Below are positions 55,270 through 64,000 of a stretch of 64,000 bases of DNA, in pieces. Every line of letters starts with the position of its first letter. Within the stretch, counting starts at the first letter, position 1. Where the stretch lies: positions 1-64,000 of the forward strand of contig NZ_RQVS01000011.1 of assembly GCF_003865375.1 (NCBI RefSeq), written 5' to 3'. The notes below the pieces were generated by a model. That model made no database searches. It was given only the letters and a program-made list of their open reading frames with translations, and had not been told where the DNA came from. This DNA comes from Gulosibacter macacae (GTDB lineage Bacteria; Actinomycetota; Actinomycetes; Actinomycetales; Microbacteriaceae). The position numbers were made by a program, and so were the translations under genes.

Positions 55270-56394
55270 CTACGCGGAGCGCACATCGGCCGCGCCGGCA
55301 CGCGAAAGCGCCACCTCGAGCAGCTCGGTGATGAGTTCCGGATACTCCAGGCCCGAGGCCTGCCAGCAGCGCGGGAACATCGAGATCGGCGTAAATCCCG
55401 GCATCGTGTTCACCTCGTTCACGAGGAAGCCCTCGTCATCGAGGAAGAAGTCCACCCGTGCGAGACCCTCAGCACCCAGCGCTTCGAACGCGCGAATCGC
55501 GAGTTCCTGCGCCTCGGCGAGTTGCGCATCCGACACATCTGCCGGGCAGTCGAGCCGCACGGCCGAATCGTCGAGGTACTTCGCCGCGAAGTCGTAGAAC
55601 TCGGCCTCGGTCATCACGATCTCGCCAGCCACCGACGCCCGCGCCCGCTCACCGCGCGGCGAACCGAGCACCGCGATCTCAATCTCGCGGCCAACAATGC
55701 CCTGTTCAATGAGCACGTGGTCGTCCTCGGCGAACGCCACGTCCATCGCCGCCGCCAGGTCGGCGACCGACTTCACCTTGGTCACGCCCACCGACGAGCC
55801 AGCCCGCGCCGGCTTCACAAACACCGGCAGTCCCAGCGAATCCTCAACGCGCGTGGCGACGCCGGCAGCATCCGCGGCCCAATCGAGGTCAGTCACCGTA
55901 AAGCCCGGCGCCACCCGCAGCCCGGCGGCCTGCAGCACGAGCTTCGTGAAGTGCTTGTCCATCGCGACCGAGGCGGCGAGCACCTTCGAGCCGACAAAGG
56001 GCAGCCCGACGAGTTCGAGCATCCCCTGCACCGTGCCGTCTTCACCAAACGGGCCATGCAAGAGCGGCAGCACCACGTCGACCGAGCCGAGGTCACTGCG
56101 CACGCCCTCGCGCACGACCGACACGATGCGGTTCGCGGTCGAGTCGGGCATGAGGATGCGGGTGCCATTGTCGACGACCTCAGGCAGGTTCTCGGGGTTG
56201 AGCCGGAACTTCTCGGGGTTGTCGTCTTCGAGCACCCAGGCACCCTCGCGGGTGATGCCAACGGGAATAACGTCGAATCGCGAGCGGTCGATGGCACCGA
56301 GCACGCCCGCCGCGGTCGCGCAGGAGATTTGGTGCTCGCTCGAGCGACCTCCAAACACAACCATCACTGTGCGGCGTTCGGGGGTCGGGGTCAT
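55270..56394 (-). CDS. ddl: D-alanine--D-alanine ligase
   Basis: The 374-residue ATP-grasp ligase joins two D-alanines for peptidoglycan precursors. It begins MVVFGGRSSEHQISCATA, has LHGPFGEDGTVQGMLEL, the ATP-grasp lysine region FVKPARAGSSVGVTKV and the acidic metal site LARVDFFLDDEGFLVNEVNTMPGF split over the end. The start overlaps the gpsA stop by 4 nt. It is the last gene of the gpsA operon. Confidence 0.95.
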   Translation of the reverse strand: MTPTPERRTVMVVFGGRSSEHQISCATAAGVLGAIDRSRFDVIPVGITREGAWVLEDDNPEKFRLNPENLPEVVDNGTRILMPDSTANRIVSVVREGVRSDLGSVDVVLPLLHGPFGEDGTVQGMLELVGLPFVGSKVLAASVAMDKHFTKLVLQAAGLRVAPGFTVTDLDWAADAAGVATRVEDSLGLPVFVKPARAGSSVGVTKVKSVADLAAAMDVAFAEDDHVLIEQGIVGREIEIAVLGSPRGERARASVAGEIVMTEAEFYDFAAKYLDDSAVRLDCPADVSDAQLAEAQELAIRAFEALGAEGLARVDFFLDDEGFLVNEVNTMPGFTPISMFPRCWQASGLEYPELITELLEVALSRAGAADVRSA

Positions 56395-57458
56395 TCGCGG
56401 TCTCCGCTCTCGTTGTCGGTGGCAAGGTGTGGGGCAAGCTCAGCCGGATGCATCCGACCCTCGAGCACAGCGGCGATCTGCGTCACGATCGGCATCGGCA
56501 CGCGGTGTTCGCCAGCAATCACGAGAATCGACTCAACCGAACGCAGACCCTCAGCGGTCTGCGCCATGCGGCCGGTCACATCCTGATAGCTGTAGCCCTG
56601 GCCAAGCAGGCGCCCCGCCGTGAAGTTACGCGAGAGGGGCGACATACAGGTCGCAATGAGGTCGCCGAGGCCAGCGAGGCCCATCATCGTTTCGCGGGCG
56701 GCGCCCATGGCGACGGCGAAGTCGGTGATTTCGGCGAGGCCACGCGTCATGATCGACGCCTTGGTGTTCTCGCCAAAGCCGACGCCGTCGGCGATACCGA
56801 TCGCGAGCGCGATGAGATTCTTGAGCACGCCACCGAACTCCGTGCCGATGACGTCTGGGTTCACGAAGGTGCGCAGGTACGAATTGCGCGCGAGTCGCGC
56901 CACGCGCACCGCGAGTTCTTGCGATGAGGATGCGACGACAATCGCCGTCGGCTGCTCGCGCGCGATCTCGAGGGCGATATTCGGACCGGAAGCGACCGCC
57001 ACCCGGTCGTAGGGAATCTCGGCGACCTCCGAGATCACCTCGCTCATCCGCATCCCGGTGGTGCGTTCGACGCCCTTCATGAGCGAGATGATCGAGGCAT
57101 CGCCTCCGAGGAACGGCTTGAACTCTTCGATGTTTTCGCGCGCCGATTGCGCGGGCACCGAGAGGAAGACGAGGTCGGCGCCGGTGACGGCTTCTTCGAG
57201 GCTCGCGGTCGCCGAAATGCTCTCGGGCAGGTTGATGCCCGGCAGGTAGGCGGTGTTGCGATGCGACTCGTTGATCTCATCCGCGTGTTCTTGGCGGCGC
57301 ACACCGAGGGTCACCGGATGCCCGCCGTCAGCGACAATCTTCGCGAAGGTGGTGCCCCAGTTACCGGCGCCGATCACGGTGACGCGGGTGCCGTCGCCGG
57401 CGCTGCGGGCAAGGTCGGGCAGGCTGATCGGTTCGGTTGTCGGATACCACTCGCTCAT
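56391..57458 (-). CDS. gpsA: Glycerol-3-phosphate dehydrogenase [NAD(P)+]
   Basis: The 355-residue enzyme reduces dihydroxyacetone phosphate to sn-glycerol-3-phosphate for phospholipids. It has an NAD(P) site VIGAGNWGTTFAKIVADGG (about 30-48), the catalytic Lys region ALKNLIALAIGIADG (here GGVLKNLIALAIGIADG) and a C-terminal helical domain. It overlaps plsC and ddl by 4 nt each. This order supplies the backbone for the acyltransferase next to it. Confidence 0.95.
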   Translation of the reverse strand: MSEWYPTTEPISLPDLARSAGDGTRVTVIGAGNWGTTFAKIVADGGHPVTLGVRRQEHADEINESHRNTAYLPGINLPESISATASLEEAVTGADLVFLSVPAQSARENIEEFKPFLGGDASIISLMKGVERTTGMRMSEVISEVAEIPYDRVAVASGPNIALEIAREQPTAIVVASSSQELAVRVARLARNSYLRTFVNPDVIGTEFGGVLKNLIALAIGIADGVGFGENTKASIMTRGLAEITDFAVAMGAARETMMGLAGLGDLIATCMSPLSRNFTAGRLLGQGYSYQDVTGRMAQTAEGLRSVESILVIAGEHRVPMPIVTQIAAVLEGRMHPAELAPHLATDNESGDRE

Positions 57459-58243
57459 GCGCGTGGCTCTTCAGGCGATTGGGCTTTCGGGTCGATCGGC
57501 ATGCCGAATTCGGTTTGGCCGTGCTTCACCGGGTCGTAGAGCTCATCCGGTGCCTGCTCGCCACGAATCTCTTCGAGGAGCTTCGTGATCTCGACCATGA
57601 CCTTGTTCGTCGCGGCCTCGATCGCGCGGCGCGAATGCGCCTGGCCCTCGTACTCGCTGAGATCAATCGGCTCACCGACCACGAACTGCAGGGGTGTGCG
57701 CCAGCGCGGCACGAACTTCTTCTGGAACCGCGGCACGACCGCATCCGCGCCCCACGTCGCCACCGGCACGATCGGGATGTTTTCGGCGAGGGCGATGCGC
57801 ACCGCACCCGACTTGCCGCGCATCGGCCAACCATCGGGCTCGCGAGTGAGCGTGCCCTCGGGGTAGATGATCACGAGGCTGTCGTTCTCGACGAGCTTTT
57901 TCGCAGCGCTCAGCGAGGCCTGCTTCGCCTTGCCGCGCTCACGCTCGACCGGAATCTGGCCCGAGCGGTGCAGCAACCAGCCGACGACCGGAATCTTGAA
58001 CAGCGACGCCTTCGCCATGAATCGGGGCAGGCGTCCGAGCCGCCACACACCCCAGCCCACGACCACGGGGTCGATGTCGGAGTAGTGGTTCGGCGCGAGA
58101 ATCACCGGACCGGTCGGCGGCAGCGTGCCCTTGAACTCGTACTTGTAGAGCGCACTCATCGGGCCGCCCGCGATTCCCGCGAGCAACCAGAAGATCGACG
58201 GCCGGCGCTTTTCGGGTGCCGCGCGCCGCACCGAGGCGGCCAC
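57455..58243 (-). CDS. plsC: 1-acyl-sn-glycerol-3-phosphate acyltransferase
   Basis: The 262-residue acyltransferase transfers a fatty acyl group to lysophosphatidic acid, giving phosphatidic acid. The NHYSDID box (NHx4D) lies at about 52-58, and IYPEGTLTREPDGWPM is the third conserved block. A hydrophobic N-terminus (FWLLAGIAGGPM) anchors it to the membrane. The GTG at 58243 lies 2 nt past the murA stop. It pairs with gpsA in lipid synthesis. Confidence 0.92.
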   Translation of the reverse strand: MAASVRRAAPEKRRPSIFWLLAGIAGGPMSALYKYEFKGTLPPTGPVILAPNHYSDIDPVVVGWGVWRLGRLPRFMAKASLFKIPVVGWLLHRSGQIPVERERGKAKQASLSAAKKLVENDSLVIIYPEGTLTREPDGWPMRGKSGAVRIALAENIPIVPVATWGADAVVPRFQKKFVPRWRTPLQFVVGEPIDLSEYEGQAHSRRAIEAATNKVMVEITKLLEEIRGEQAPDELYDPVKHGQTEFGMPIDPKAQSPEEPRA

Positions 58244-58245
58244 CG

Positions 58246-59616
58246 CTAACTCTCGATCGTGAAGTCGGCGCCGAGGTCGCGAAGCTTCGTGAGGAAGTTC
58301 TCGTAGCCGCGCGCGATGATGCCGACATTCGACACCTTCGAGACACCGTCAGCCATGAGCGCCGCGATGAGGTGGCTGAAGCCACCACGCAGGTCGGGCA
58401 CCTCGATCTCGGCACCGTGCATCTCGGTGGGGCCCGAGATCACTGCCGAGTGCACGAAGTTGCGCTGACCGAAGCGGCACTTCTGGCCACCGAGGCACTC
58501 ACGGTGCAGCTCGATCGTAGCGCCCATCTCAACGAGCGCCTCGGTGAATCCAAAGCGCTGCTCGTAGACGGTCTCGTGCACGATCGACACCCCGGTCGCC
58601 TGCGTGAGCGCGACGACGAGCGGCTGTTGCCAGTCGGTCATGAAACCAGGATGCACATCAGTCTCGATGACGACGGGCTTCAGCGGGGTGCCGGGGTGCG
58701 AGAAGCGGATGCCCTCATCCTGCACCTCGAACACGCCACCGGCTTTGCGGAACACGTTGAGGAAGGTGAGCATCTCGGGCTGGCGGGCGCCCTGCACGAA
58801 AATGTCGCCCTTGGTGGCGAGTGCGGCGGCGGCCCAGCTGGCGGCCTCGTTGCGGTCGAAGATCGAGCGGTGGTCGTAACCGCCCATGCGCTCGACACCC
58901 TCGATGCGGATGACGCGGTCAGCATCAACCGAGATGATCGCGCCCATTTTCTGGAGCACATTGATGAGATCCATGATCTCGGGCTCGATGGCCGCGTTCG
59001 CGAGCTCGGTGAGGCCCTGTGCGCGCACCGCGGTGAGCAGCACCTGCTCGGTCGCGCCGACCGAGGGGTACTCGAGCTCGATCTTCGCGCCGTGGAGGCC
59101 GCCGGGTGCGGTGAGGCGGATGCCCTCGGGCAGCTTGTCGACGACCGCGCCGAACGAGCGCAGTGCCGAGAGGTGGAAGTCGATTGGACGGTCACCGATG
59201 CGGCAACCACCGAGGTCGGGAATGAACGCCTCGCCAAGCTGGTGGAGTAGCGGCCCGCAGAAGAGAATCGGGATGCGGCTGGAACCGGCGTGCGCGTTGA
59301 TTTCGGCCATGTGGGCCTGTTTGACGTTGGTGGGGTCGAGACGAATCTCGCCGCCCTCAACATCGCGCTCGATCTCAACGCCGTGTGCACCGAGCAGGCC
59401 CGCCACGACGCGCACATCCGAGATATCGGGCACATCGCGCAGCACGCTCGGTGAGTCGCCGAGGAGGGCAGCGACCATGGCCTTCGTCACGAAATTCTTC
59501 GCACCACGAACGTGGATGCGGCCGTTGAGCGGCTGGCCGCCGCGGAAGGTGATGGTGTCGGCGTCGAGGCCGACAAACTTTGCGGCGCGGGCCGCATCGT
59601 CCTTAAGTGCGTTCAC
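58246..59616 (-). CDS. murA: UDP-N-acetylglucosamine 1-carboxyvinyltransferase
   Basis: The 456-residue MurA transfers enolpyruvate to UDP-GlcNAc, the first committed step of peptidoglycan synthesis. [15 protein letters not shown] is the N-terminal substrate-binding motif. The flexible loop has the catalytic Cys in [15 protein letters not shown], so fosfomycin sensitivity is expected. The GTG at 59616 overlaps the leuD stop by 4 nt, linking leucine and cell-wall genes in one transcript. Confidence 0.95.
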   Translation of the reverse strand: MNALKDDAARAAKFVGLDADTITFRGGQPLNGRIHVRGAKNFVTKAMVAALLGDSPSVLRDVPDISDVRVVAGLLGAHGVEIERDVEGGEIRLDPTNVKQAHMAEINAHAGSSRIPILFCGPLLHQLGEAFIPDLGGCRIGDRPIDFHLSALRSFGAVVDKLPEGIRLTAPGGLHGAKIELEYPSVGATEQVLLTAVRAQGLTELANAAIEPEIMDLINVLQKMGAIISVDADRVIRIEGVERMGGYDHRSIFDRNEAASWAAAALATKGDIFVQGARQPEMLTFLNVFRKAGGVFEVQDEGIRFSHPGTPLKPVVIETDVHPGFMTDWQQPLVVALTQATGVSIVHETVYEQRFGFTEALVEMGATIELHRECLGGQKCRFGQRNFVHSAVISGPTEMHGAEIEVPDLRGGFSHLIAALMADGVSKVSNVGIIARGYENFLTKLRDLGADFTIES

Positions 59617-60263
59617 GCCGTGGGCTCCTCAGCAAGGTCGGGTGACAGGGTGCCGGGCTCGGTGTTGCCAAGCGCGGGCAGGGTCTTCGGCATCCAGCTC
59701 GGGCGGGTGGCCTCGAAAGCGGTGATGGCGTCTTCGTCGCGCAGGGTGAGCGCGATGTCGTCGAGGCCTTCAAGTAGGCGCCAACGCGTGTAATCGTCAA
59801 TTTCGAAGGGAACGACGAGGTCACCAATGGTGACGGTCTTCGACTCGAGGTCGACCACTGCATCCTCGCCCGGTGCTGCCTCAATGGCGGCCCAGAGCTG
59901 CTCGACCTCGGCCTCGTCAACGACGCCGACAAGCAGGCCCTGCTTGCCGGAGTTGCCGCGGAAGATTTCGCCAAAGCGGGCGCCGATCACGGCACGGAAG
60001 CCGTAGTCGCGCAGTGCCCAGACGGCGTGCTCGCGACTCGAGCCGGTGCCGAAGTCGGTCCCGGCGACGAGGATGCGCGGGTTCGCATACTCGGGCTGGT
60101 TGAGGATGAACTCTGGGTCTTGGCGCCAGGCCGCAAACAGGGCGTCGTCGAAACCCGTCTTGGTGACGCGCTTGAGGTAGACGGCCGGGATGATCTGGTC
60201 GGTGTCGACGTTCGAGCGGCGCAGCGGCACGGCCGGTCCGACGATGCGGGAAACCTTTTCCAT
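59613..60263 (-). CDS. leuD: 3-isopropylmalate dehydratase small subunit
   Basis: The 216-residue small subunit of isopropylmalate isomerase acts with LeuC. It starts [20 protein letters not shown] with the typical [11 protein letters not shown], and contains [19 protein letters not shown]. The ATG shares one base with the leuC stop (TAATG), so translation is coupled. Confidence 0.95.
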   Translation of the reverse strand: MEKVSRIVGPAVPLRRSNVDTDQIIPAVYLKRVTKTGFDDALFAAWRQDPEFILNQPEYANPRILVAGTDFGTGSSREHAVWALRDYGFRAVIGARFGEIFRGNSGKQGLLVGVVDEAEVEQLWAAIEAAPGEDAVVDLESKTVTIGDLVVPFEIDDYTRWRLLEGLDDIALTLRDEDAITAFEATRPSWMPKTLPALGNTEPGTLSPDLAEEPTA

Positions 60264-61744
60264 TAGGCGGCGCTCACTTCCTGGTTGGTCGACTCTGCTG
60301 TCGAGGATGCTGTCGGCAGCGGGTCGAGGTCAGACGGACTCGACAGCGTACCGCGCACCGCGGTCGCGGCGGCGACGAGCGGTGACACGAGGTGCGTGCG
60401 GCCACCCTTGCCCTGGCGGCCCTCGAAGTTGCGGTTCGAGGTCGAGGCGCAGCGCTCACCGGGGGCGAGCTGGTCGGGGTTCATGCCGAGGCACATCGAG
60501 CAACCCGCGAACCGCCACTCAGCGCCGAAGTCCTTGACGATCTGGTCGATGCCTTCGGCCTCGGCCTGCAGGCGCACGCGCGCCGAGCCCGGCACCACCA
60601 TGACGCGCAGACCGTCGGCCTTCTTGCGCCCTTCGATGACGGATGCAAAGGCTCGGAGGTCTTCGATGCGCGAGTTGGTGCACGACCCCATGAAGACGGT
60701 GTCGACGGCAACTTCCTTGAGCGGGGTGCCAGCTTCGAGATCCATGTACTCGAGGGCGCGCTCGGCAGCCTGACGCTCGTTCGGATCGCTGATCTCGGCC
60801 GGGTTCGGCACGGTCTCCGACAGCGGCACACCCTGACCCGGGTTCGTACCCCAAGTGACAAACGGTTCCAGTGCATCCGCGTCGATGTGCACCTCGGCGT
60901 CGAAGGTGGCGCCCTCGTCGGTCACGAGCGTGCGCCAGTACTCGACTGCCGCATCCCATTCTTCGCCCTGAGGCGCGTGCGCGCGGCCCTTGAGGTACTC
61001 GAACGTCGTCTCGTCGGGCGCGACCATGCCGGCACGCGCGCCACCTTCGATCGACATATTGCAAATCGTCATGCGGCCCTCCATCGAGAGCGCGCGAATT
61101 GCCGAGCCACGGTATTCGATGACGTAGCCGGCGCCACCGCCGGTACCGATCTTCGCGATCACCGCGAGGATGATGTCCTTGGCCGTCACGCCCGGACGCA
61201 GCGTGCCTTCGACATTGACCGCCATGGTCTTGAAGGGCTTGAGCGGCAGGGTCTGCGTGGCGAGCACGTGCTCAACCTCGGAGGTACCGATGCCGAACGC
61301 CATCGCGCCGAAGGCACCGTGGGTCGAGGTGTGCGAGTCGCCGCAGACGACCGTGATGCCGGGCATGGTGAGGCCGAGCTGCGGACCCACCACGTGCACG
61401 ATGCCCTGCTCGCGGTCGCCGAGCGGGTGCAGGCGCACACCGAACTCCTTGGCGTTATTACGCAGGGTTTCAATCTGCGTGCGCGAGGTGTCGTCGGCGA
61501 TGCGGTTGAGAATGTTCACCGTCGGAGTGTTGTGGTCCTCGGTGGCGATCGTGAGGTCGAGGCGGCGCACTGGGCGGTCGGCCTGGCGCAGACCGTCGAA
61601 GGCCTGCGGGCTCGTGACCTCGTGCATGATGTGCAGGTCGATGTAGACCAGGTCGGGTGTGCCATCCTCGCCGCGCTTGACTACGTGGGCGTCCCAGACC
61701 TTCTCGGGCAGGGTGCGCGGCGCGGTGGATTGTTCAATCGTCAT
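60263..61744 (-). CDS. leuC: 3-isopropylmalate dehydratase large subunit
   Basis: The 493-residue aconitase-family enzyme turns 2-isopropylmalate into 3-isopropylmalate in leucine synthesis. It binds a [4Fe-4S] cluster through Cys in MGSCTNSRI and [11 protein letters not shown]. [12 protein letters not shown] and [12 protein letters not shown] are present. The ATG at 61744 gives the family N-terminus ([12 protein letters not shown]); AGGAG lies 13 nt upstream, longer than usual. The 5' leader carries a probable Leu leader peptide and a stem. Confidence 0.95.
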   Translation of the reverse strand: MTIEQSTAPRTLPEKVWDAHVVKRGEDGTPDLVYIDLHIMHEVTSPQAFDGLRQADRPVRRLDLTIATEDHNTPTVNILNRIADDTSRTQIETLRNNAKEFGVRLHPLGDREQGIVHVVGPQLGLTMPGITVVCGDSHTSTHGAFGAMAFGIGTSEVEHVLATQTLPLKPFKTMAVNVEGTLRPGVTAKDIILAVIAKIGTGGGAGYVIEYRGSAIRALSMEGRMTICNMSIEGGARAGMVAPDETTFEYLKGRAHAPQGEEWDAAVEYWRTLVTDEGATFDAEVHIDADALEPFVTWGTNPGQGVPLSETVPNPAEISDPNERQAAERALEYMDLEAGTPLKEVAVDTVFMGSCTNSRIEDLRAFASVIEGRKKADGLRVMVVPGSARVRLQAEAEGIDQIVKDFGAEWRFAGCSMCLGMNPDQLAPGERCASTSNRNFEGRQGKGGRTHLVSPLVAAATAVRGTLSSPSDLDPLPTASSTAESTNQEVSAA

Positions 61745-61792
61745 GATGCGTAAAAATCTCCTGTGTGAGGCGGATGCAGGCGCTGAGCGACT

Positions 61793-61831
61793 CCGCGACG
61801 GGAGACGCCTGAGGGCTAGATCCCGTCGCGG
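61793..61831 (-). promoter_or_regulatory. Attenuator-like hairpin in the leuC leader
   Basis: An 11-bp perfect stem (CCGCGACGGGA with TCCCGTCGCGG) has a 17-nt loop. Its 5' arm overlaps the last codons of the leader peptide. The 3' arm can also fold with a following GGAG (CTCC-CGTCGC-GGAG), so two structures compete. Confidence 0.55.
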
Positions 61832-61860
61832 CACAGAAGGCGCCGCACCCGAATTCGCAT
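61816..61860 (-). CDS. Putative Leu leader peptide upstream of leuC
   Basis: The 14-residue peptide [14 protein letters not shown] ends at TAG (61816-61818). Two consecutive Leu codons (CTT CTG) and a Cys codon come just before the hairpin's 5' arm. The ATG at 61860 lies exactly 7 nt after a TACGAT hexamer (61868-61873), the spacing of a leaderless transcript. A ribosome waiting on Leu codons would cover the 5' arm. It is too short for gene finders; the assignment rests on position. Confidence 0.5.
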   Translation of the reverse strand: MRIRVRRLLCRDGI

Positions 61861-61867
61861 GCCTGCC

Positions 61868-61873
61868 ATCGTA
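61868..61873 (-). promoter_or_regulatory. -10 box candidate for the leuCD transcript
   Basis: TACGAT on the minus strand fits TANNNT. It is followed by 7 nt and then the ATG of the leader peptide, consistent with a leaderless start. No good -35 is visible. Confidence 0.45.
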
Positions 61874-61911
61874 CACCGGGGCCTATTCATGAGTTCGGAT
61901 GCTCGCAGCGA

Positions 61912-61931
61912 ACGCGCGCGCCCGCGCGCGT
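61912..61931. terminator. GC-rich hairpin past the PP2C gene
   Basis: Arms ACGCGCGCG and CGCGCGCGT with a CC spacer, with no T-run. It lies 190 nt past the PP2C stop, before the leu promoter. Confidence 0.4.
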
Positions 61932-61949
61932 GGAGGCCAGACCCATCGA

Positions 61950-62084
61950 GCTGAGGCTTTCGAAGCGCGAGACATCCCTGACCCTTCCCGCCATCCCCGA
62001 CCCGCGTACGACTCAGGTTTGGCGCAATGGCTCACAAGAAGGCACAGGTTCGACGCGAAGGCTCAAACTACGGGCCAGGTTTGC
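61950..62084 (+). repeat. Dispersed intergenic repeat, copy 3
   Basis: The head GCTGAGGCTTTCGAAGC is followed by CATCCCTG, the CCCGCCATCCCCGACCCGC block, then modules CAGGTTTGGCGCAATGGCTC(ACAA), CAGGTTCGACGCGAAGGCTC and a partial third, CAGGTTTGCC. It is the longest copy. Confidence 0.75.
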
Positions 62085-62120
62085 CACCAGCTCCGTGCGC
62101 CGACGACCGCGAAGCGACCG

Positions 62121-63002
62121 TTACGGCTCCCCGACGCCCGAATCCGCCGGTGCCTCGACGCCATCGCGCCCGAGCGCGCTCGACTCGAGCACCACGACCG
62201 AGATGTTGTCGCGCCCACCCGATTGGATGGCCTTCCGCACCAGCACCTCGCTCAGTGACTCGGTCGGCTCTTCCTCGGCAACGTAGTCCCGCACAACCGC
62301 AGCGATGTCCTCATCCTCGAGTTCTTTGGTGAGGCCATCGGAGCAGATGATGAAGACCTGGTGACCCTGCACTGGCATGAGCCAGAGATCGGTGTCGACG
62401 TGCGCTTCCGAGCCGACGGCGCGCGTGATGACATTGCGGTCGGGGTGGATGAGCGCCTCTTCGGGAGTGAGCACGCCCATGTGCACGAGCTCTTGCACGG
62501 CCGAGTGGTCGACCGTGATCTGCACGACGTCGCGGCCGTTCCAGCCGTAGACGCGGGAGTCGCCGACGTTGAAGATCATCCAGTGCGGGGCGACCGCGCC
62601 GTCGCCAGCGGGGTCGACCTCGACGAGCGCGAGCCCGGTCACGGTGGTGCCGGCAACGACGCCCGGGCCGTCTTCTTCCGTCACGAGCGCTTGCACACGG
62701 TCATTGGATGCATCGATCGCCGCGATCACTTCGGCCGGTGTTGTCGGGGTGGCTTCGGGGAACCACTCGTCGAAAACTTCGGCGACGGCGCGGCTCGCGC
62801 GATCACCGTAGGCGTGGCCGCCCATGCCGTCGGCCACGAGGAACACGGGCGGACGTGCGAAAAAGGCGTCTTCGTTCACGATGCGGACTACGCCAACATC
62901 ACTCGTGGCAGAGCCGCGCACCTCGAGATCGCCCGCGCAGGTCGCGATCGTCGTCGAAAAGTCTGTGCTCAATCCGGCCCCTCGCTCTGAAGTACCCGGC
63001 AA
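62121..63002 (-). CDS. PP2C-family Ser/Thr protein phosphatase
   Basis: The 293-residue PP2C phosphatase removes phosphate from Ser/Thr and depends on Mn or Mg. Motifs are SDVGVVRIVNEDAF, VADGMGGHAYGDRAS (metal Asp), NVGDSRVYGW, a DHS motif and CSDGLTKELED, then GGRDNISVVVL. There is no membrane helix, unlike PstP. It may oppose the kinase at 4407-5882, but it lies 57 kb away. The start is TTG at 63002; a TTG at 62972 with AGGGG 6 nt upstream is an alternative. Confidence 0.93.
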   Translation of the reverse strand: MPGTSERGAGLSTDFSTTIATCAGDLEVRGSATSDVGVVRIVNEDAFFARPPVFLVADGMGGHAYGDRASRAVAEVFDEWFPEATPTTPAEVIAAIDASNDRVQALVTEEDGPGVVAGTTVTGLALVEVDPAGDGAVAPHWMIFNVGDSRVYGWNGRDVVQITVDHSAVQELVHMGVLTPEEALIHPDRNVITRAVGSEAHVDTDLWLMPVQGHQVFIICSDGLTKELEDEDIAAVVRDYVAEEEPTESLSEVLVRKAIQSGGRDNISVVVLESSALGRDGVEAPADSGVGEP

Positions 63003-63159
63003 CTCTATCTTGATCCGGCGGCTCGGGATGCTGACCGGTGTTGTGGCAAATCCGACACCTCGTCTGCCGGGGCTCGCGAAGCTCGACTGTGGATAACTCT
63101 GCGCTCCCTTTCACTCCCCTTGTTACCGTCGCGCCAGTCGCGATTGTGAGGGAGCCAGG

Positions 63160-63729
63160 ATGCGTCGAGGATTCGTTGTTTCGGTAGCCGCGCTACTGCT
63201 CGTTGGCTTGAGCGGATGCGCTGCCGACGCACCAGTCGAGACCGCCACGCCGACCCCCTGGCCGCCGCAGACAACGGCCATTGCCGAGCCAGAGCCAACG
63301 CGGATGACGGATGACGAGGCGCTTGAGGTTGGAGTCGCAACTCTTGACACCTACCTTCGAACCGCGGCGGAAGTCGTCAACCTCGGTTACGACGATGGTC
63401 GGCTAGCGGTGCTTGCAACTGAGTCATGGCAACAGGACGTTGAGAACATCAAACAGGACGCGGCAAAGGACGACTGGACAGTCACGGGAGACACGACGTT
63501 CTTCAACGGCGAACTTGTCGAATTCGTCCATGAAGAAGGCAACTACACGATCCGGTTCGCCGTCTGTGCTGACTCGAGCGCAGTGACTACTACAGGTTCC
63601 GCCGGTGAGCCGGTGAGGCCAATCGGGTCAGAGTTCAAGTCGAGCCTTGACGTCGAAGTGACGAACGCTGAAGGCAGCAACAAGATCGCCTCGATCCAGC
63701 CGACTAATGGGAATGATCGATGCGCTTAA
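63160..63729 (+). CDS. Putative lipoprotein of unknown function
   Basis: The 189-residue protein has lipobox LSGC (Cys at about 20), then a Pro/Thr-rich linker and a domain (about 50-185) that reads like the small cone-shaped fold of NTF2/SnoaL-like lipoproteins: an N-terminal helix (DEALEVGVATLDTYLRTA) and a four-strand end. Two Cys remain (FAVCAD, DRCA). The next gene starts 10 nt before its stop, so the two are coupled. Confidence 0.72.
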   Translation: MRRGFVVSVAALLLVGLSGCAADAPVETATPTPWPPQTTAIAEPEPTRMTDDEALEVGVATLDTYLRTAAEVVNLGYDDGRLAVLATESWQQDVENIKQDAAKDDWTVTGDTTFFNGELVEFVHEEGNYTIRFAVCADSSAVTTTGSAGEPVRPIGSEFKSSLDVEVTNAEGSNKIASIQPTNGNDRCA

Positions 63730-64000
63730 GACGACCGCTTCTGAAACTTGCATCCGTGCCGTTGCTTGGCCTGTTCGCGATTAGTCCCTTAATTGCAGCT
63801 TCGAACGCCGCGGTCGCAGCACCCTTGATTCAGGCTTGCGCGGGGAACACCATGTTTGGAGTAAACGCCTGCGGGGATGGTTCATCGATCACGGTCGAGG
63901 AGTCGCACACTGAATATTCGGGCGGTGGAACCGGTAACGGTGGCGGTTCGAGTGACTACGACGCGGCACCGGCGGGGCCACCGGCTCCGTGTCCGCGCTA
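63720..64000 (+). CDS. Secreted protein, 5' part only (cut by window end)
   Basis: The frame is open from ATG at 63720 to the window end (93 codons). It begins RLRRPLLKLASVPLLGLFAI, a signal peptide with a likely cut after AVAAP (about 36). The mature part has Cys pairs (QACAG, NACGDG) and a Gly/Ser/Pro-rich stretch. I recognise no family. The start overlaps the lipoprotein stop by 10 nt, with GGGAA 7 nt upstream. Confidence 0.65.
   Translation, partial: MRLRRPLLKLASVPLLGLFAISPLIAASNAAVAAPLIQACAGNTMFGVNACGDGSSITVEESHTEYSGGGTGNGGGSSDYDAAPAGPPAPCPR

Noticed and set aside
61745-61876. In-frame extension of leuC to a GTG at 61876
   Set aside because: The extension is Arg/Ser-rich with no family match, and the ATG at 61744 gives the standard N-terminus.
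61912-61931. CG-rich alternating tract as a Z-DNA or origin signal
   Set aside because: Only 20 bp and best explained as a small hairpin; no DnaA boxes are nearby.
32673-62084. Dispersed repeat modules as a CRISPR array
   Set aside because: Only two or three degenerate modules per site, spacers are not of uniform length, and no cas gene is present.

Overview
The window is high-GC DNA from an actinobacterium, most likely a member of the Microbacteriaceae or a close relative in the Micrococcales. The grounds are the housekeeping gene order (smc, mutM, rnc, rpmF, DUF177, coaD; recG; rsmD; thiL; ddl-gpsA-plsC-murA-leuD-leuC), the many GTG and TTG starts, the ATGA-type gene overlaps, the zinc-free L32 protein and the ESX-type secretion genes. 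The genus cannot be told from this stretch. I see no tRNA, rRNA, CRISPR array or insertion-sequence transposase.

Positions 1-28.2 kb hold most of an ESX-like type VII secretion locus in three transcription blocks. A long minus-strand block (16441 down to 24) encodes a 2004-residue membrane-anchored Ig-like/fibronectin-III protein, a MoxR ATPase, a DUF58 protein, a transglutaminase-fold membrane protein, a Ser/Thr kinase, a small unknown protein, a Gly/Ala-rich PPE-like candidate substrate and two subtilases, the last of them truncated. A divergent plus-strand block (16671-21545) encodes a YbaB/EspL-like protein, an acidic repeat-rich protein, a WXG-containing protein and an FHA protein. A third, minus-strand block (28170 down to 21542) encodes an EspC-like protein, a lipoprotein, a DUF1023 alpha/beta-hydrolase, EccD, EccB and the mycosin MycP. 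EccC, EccE and classical EsxA/EsxB are not in the window. The core (EccB, EccD, MycP) is standard. The kinase, FHA protein, MoxR-DUF58-transglutaminase set and giant adhesin-like protein suggest an envelope-linked, phosphorylation-responsive version of the machine. Two enzymes of the block have lost or changed catalytic residues: the transglutaminase Cys is Asp, and the catalytic Asp of both extra subtilases is Glu.

Positions 28.3-45.8 kb hold a DUF3516 helicase, a class II histone-deacetylase-like hydrolase, two GyrI-like proteins separated by a 44-bp perfect palindrome, smc, a Phd/Doc-type toxin-antitoxin pair with a visible operator, and a stretch of gene remnants and repeats. After these come mutM (carrying a 38-codon insertion made of the dispersed repeat), rnc, rpmF, a DUF177 gene and coaD. 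A copper/peroxidase cluster follows: DyP peroxidase, PCu(A)C chaperone, CopC-like protein and a His-rich membrane protein.

Positions 45.8-64 kb hold recG joined by overlaps to a second moxR-DUF58-transglutaminase operon, this one with the catalytic Cys present. Then come rsmD, thiL, a DUF3515 lipoprotein and the packed run ddl-gpsA-plsC-murA-leuD-leuC. The last run is preceded by a probable leaderless Leu leader peptide and hairpin. A PP2C phosphatase, a lipoprotein and the start of a secreted protein cut off by the window edge complete the region. A dispersed intergenic repeat occurs near 32.7, 38.5 and 62.0 kb, with partial copies near 53.4 kb and inside mutM.
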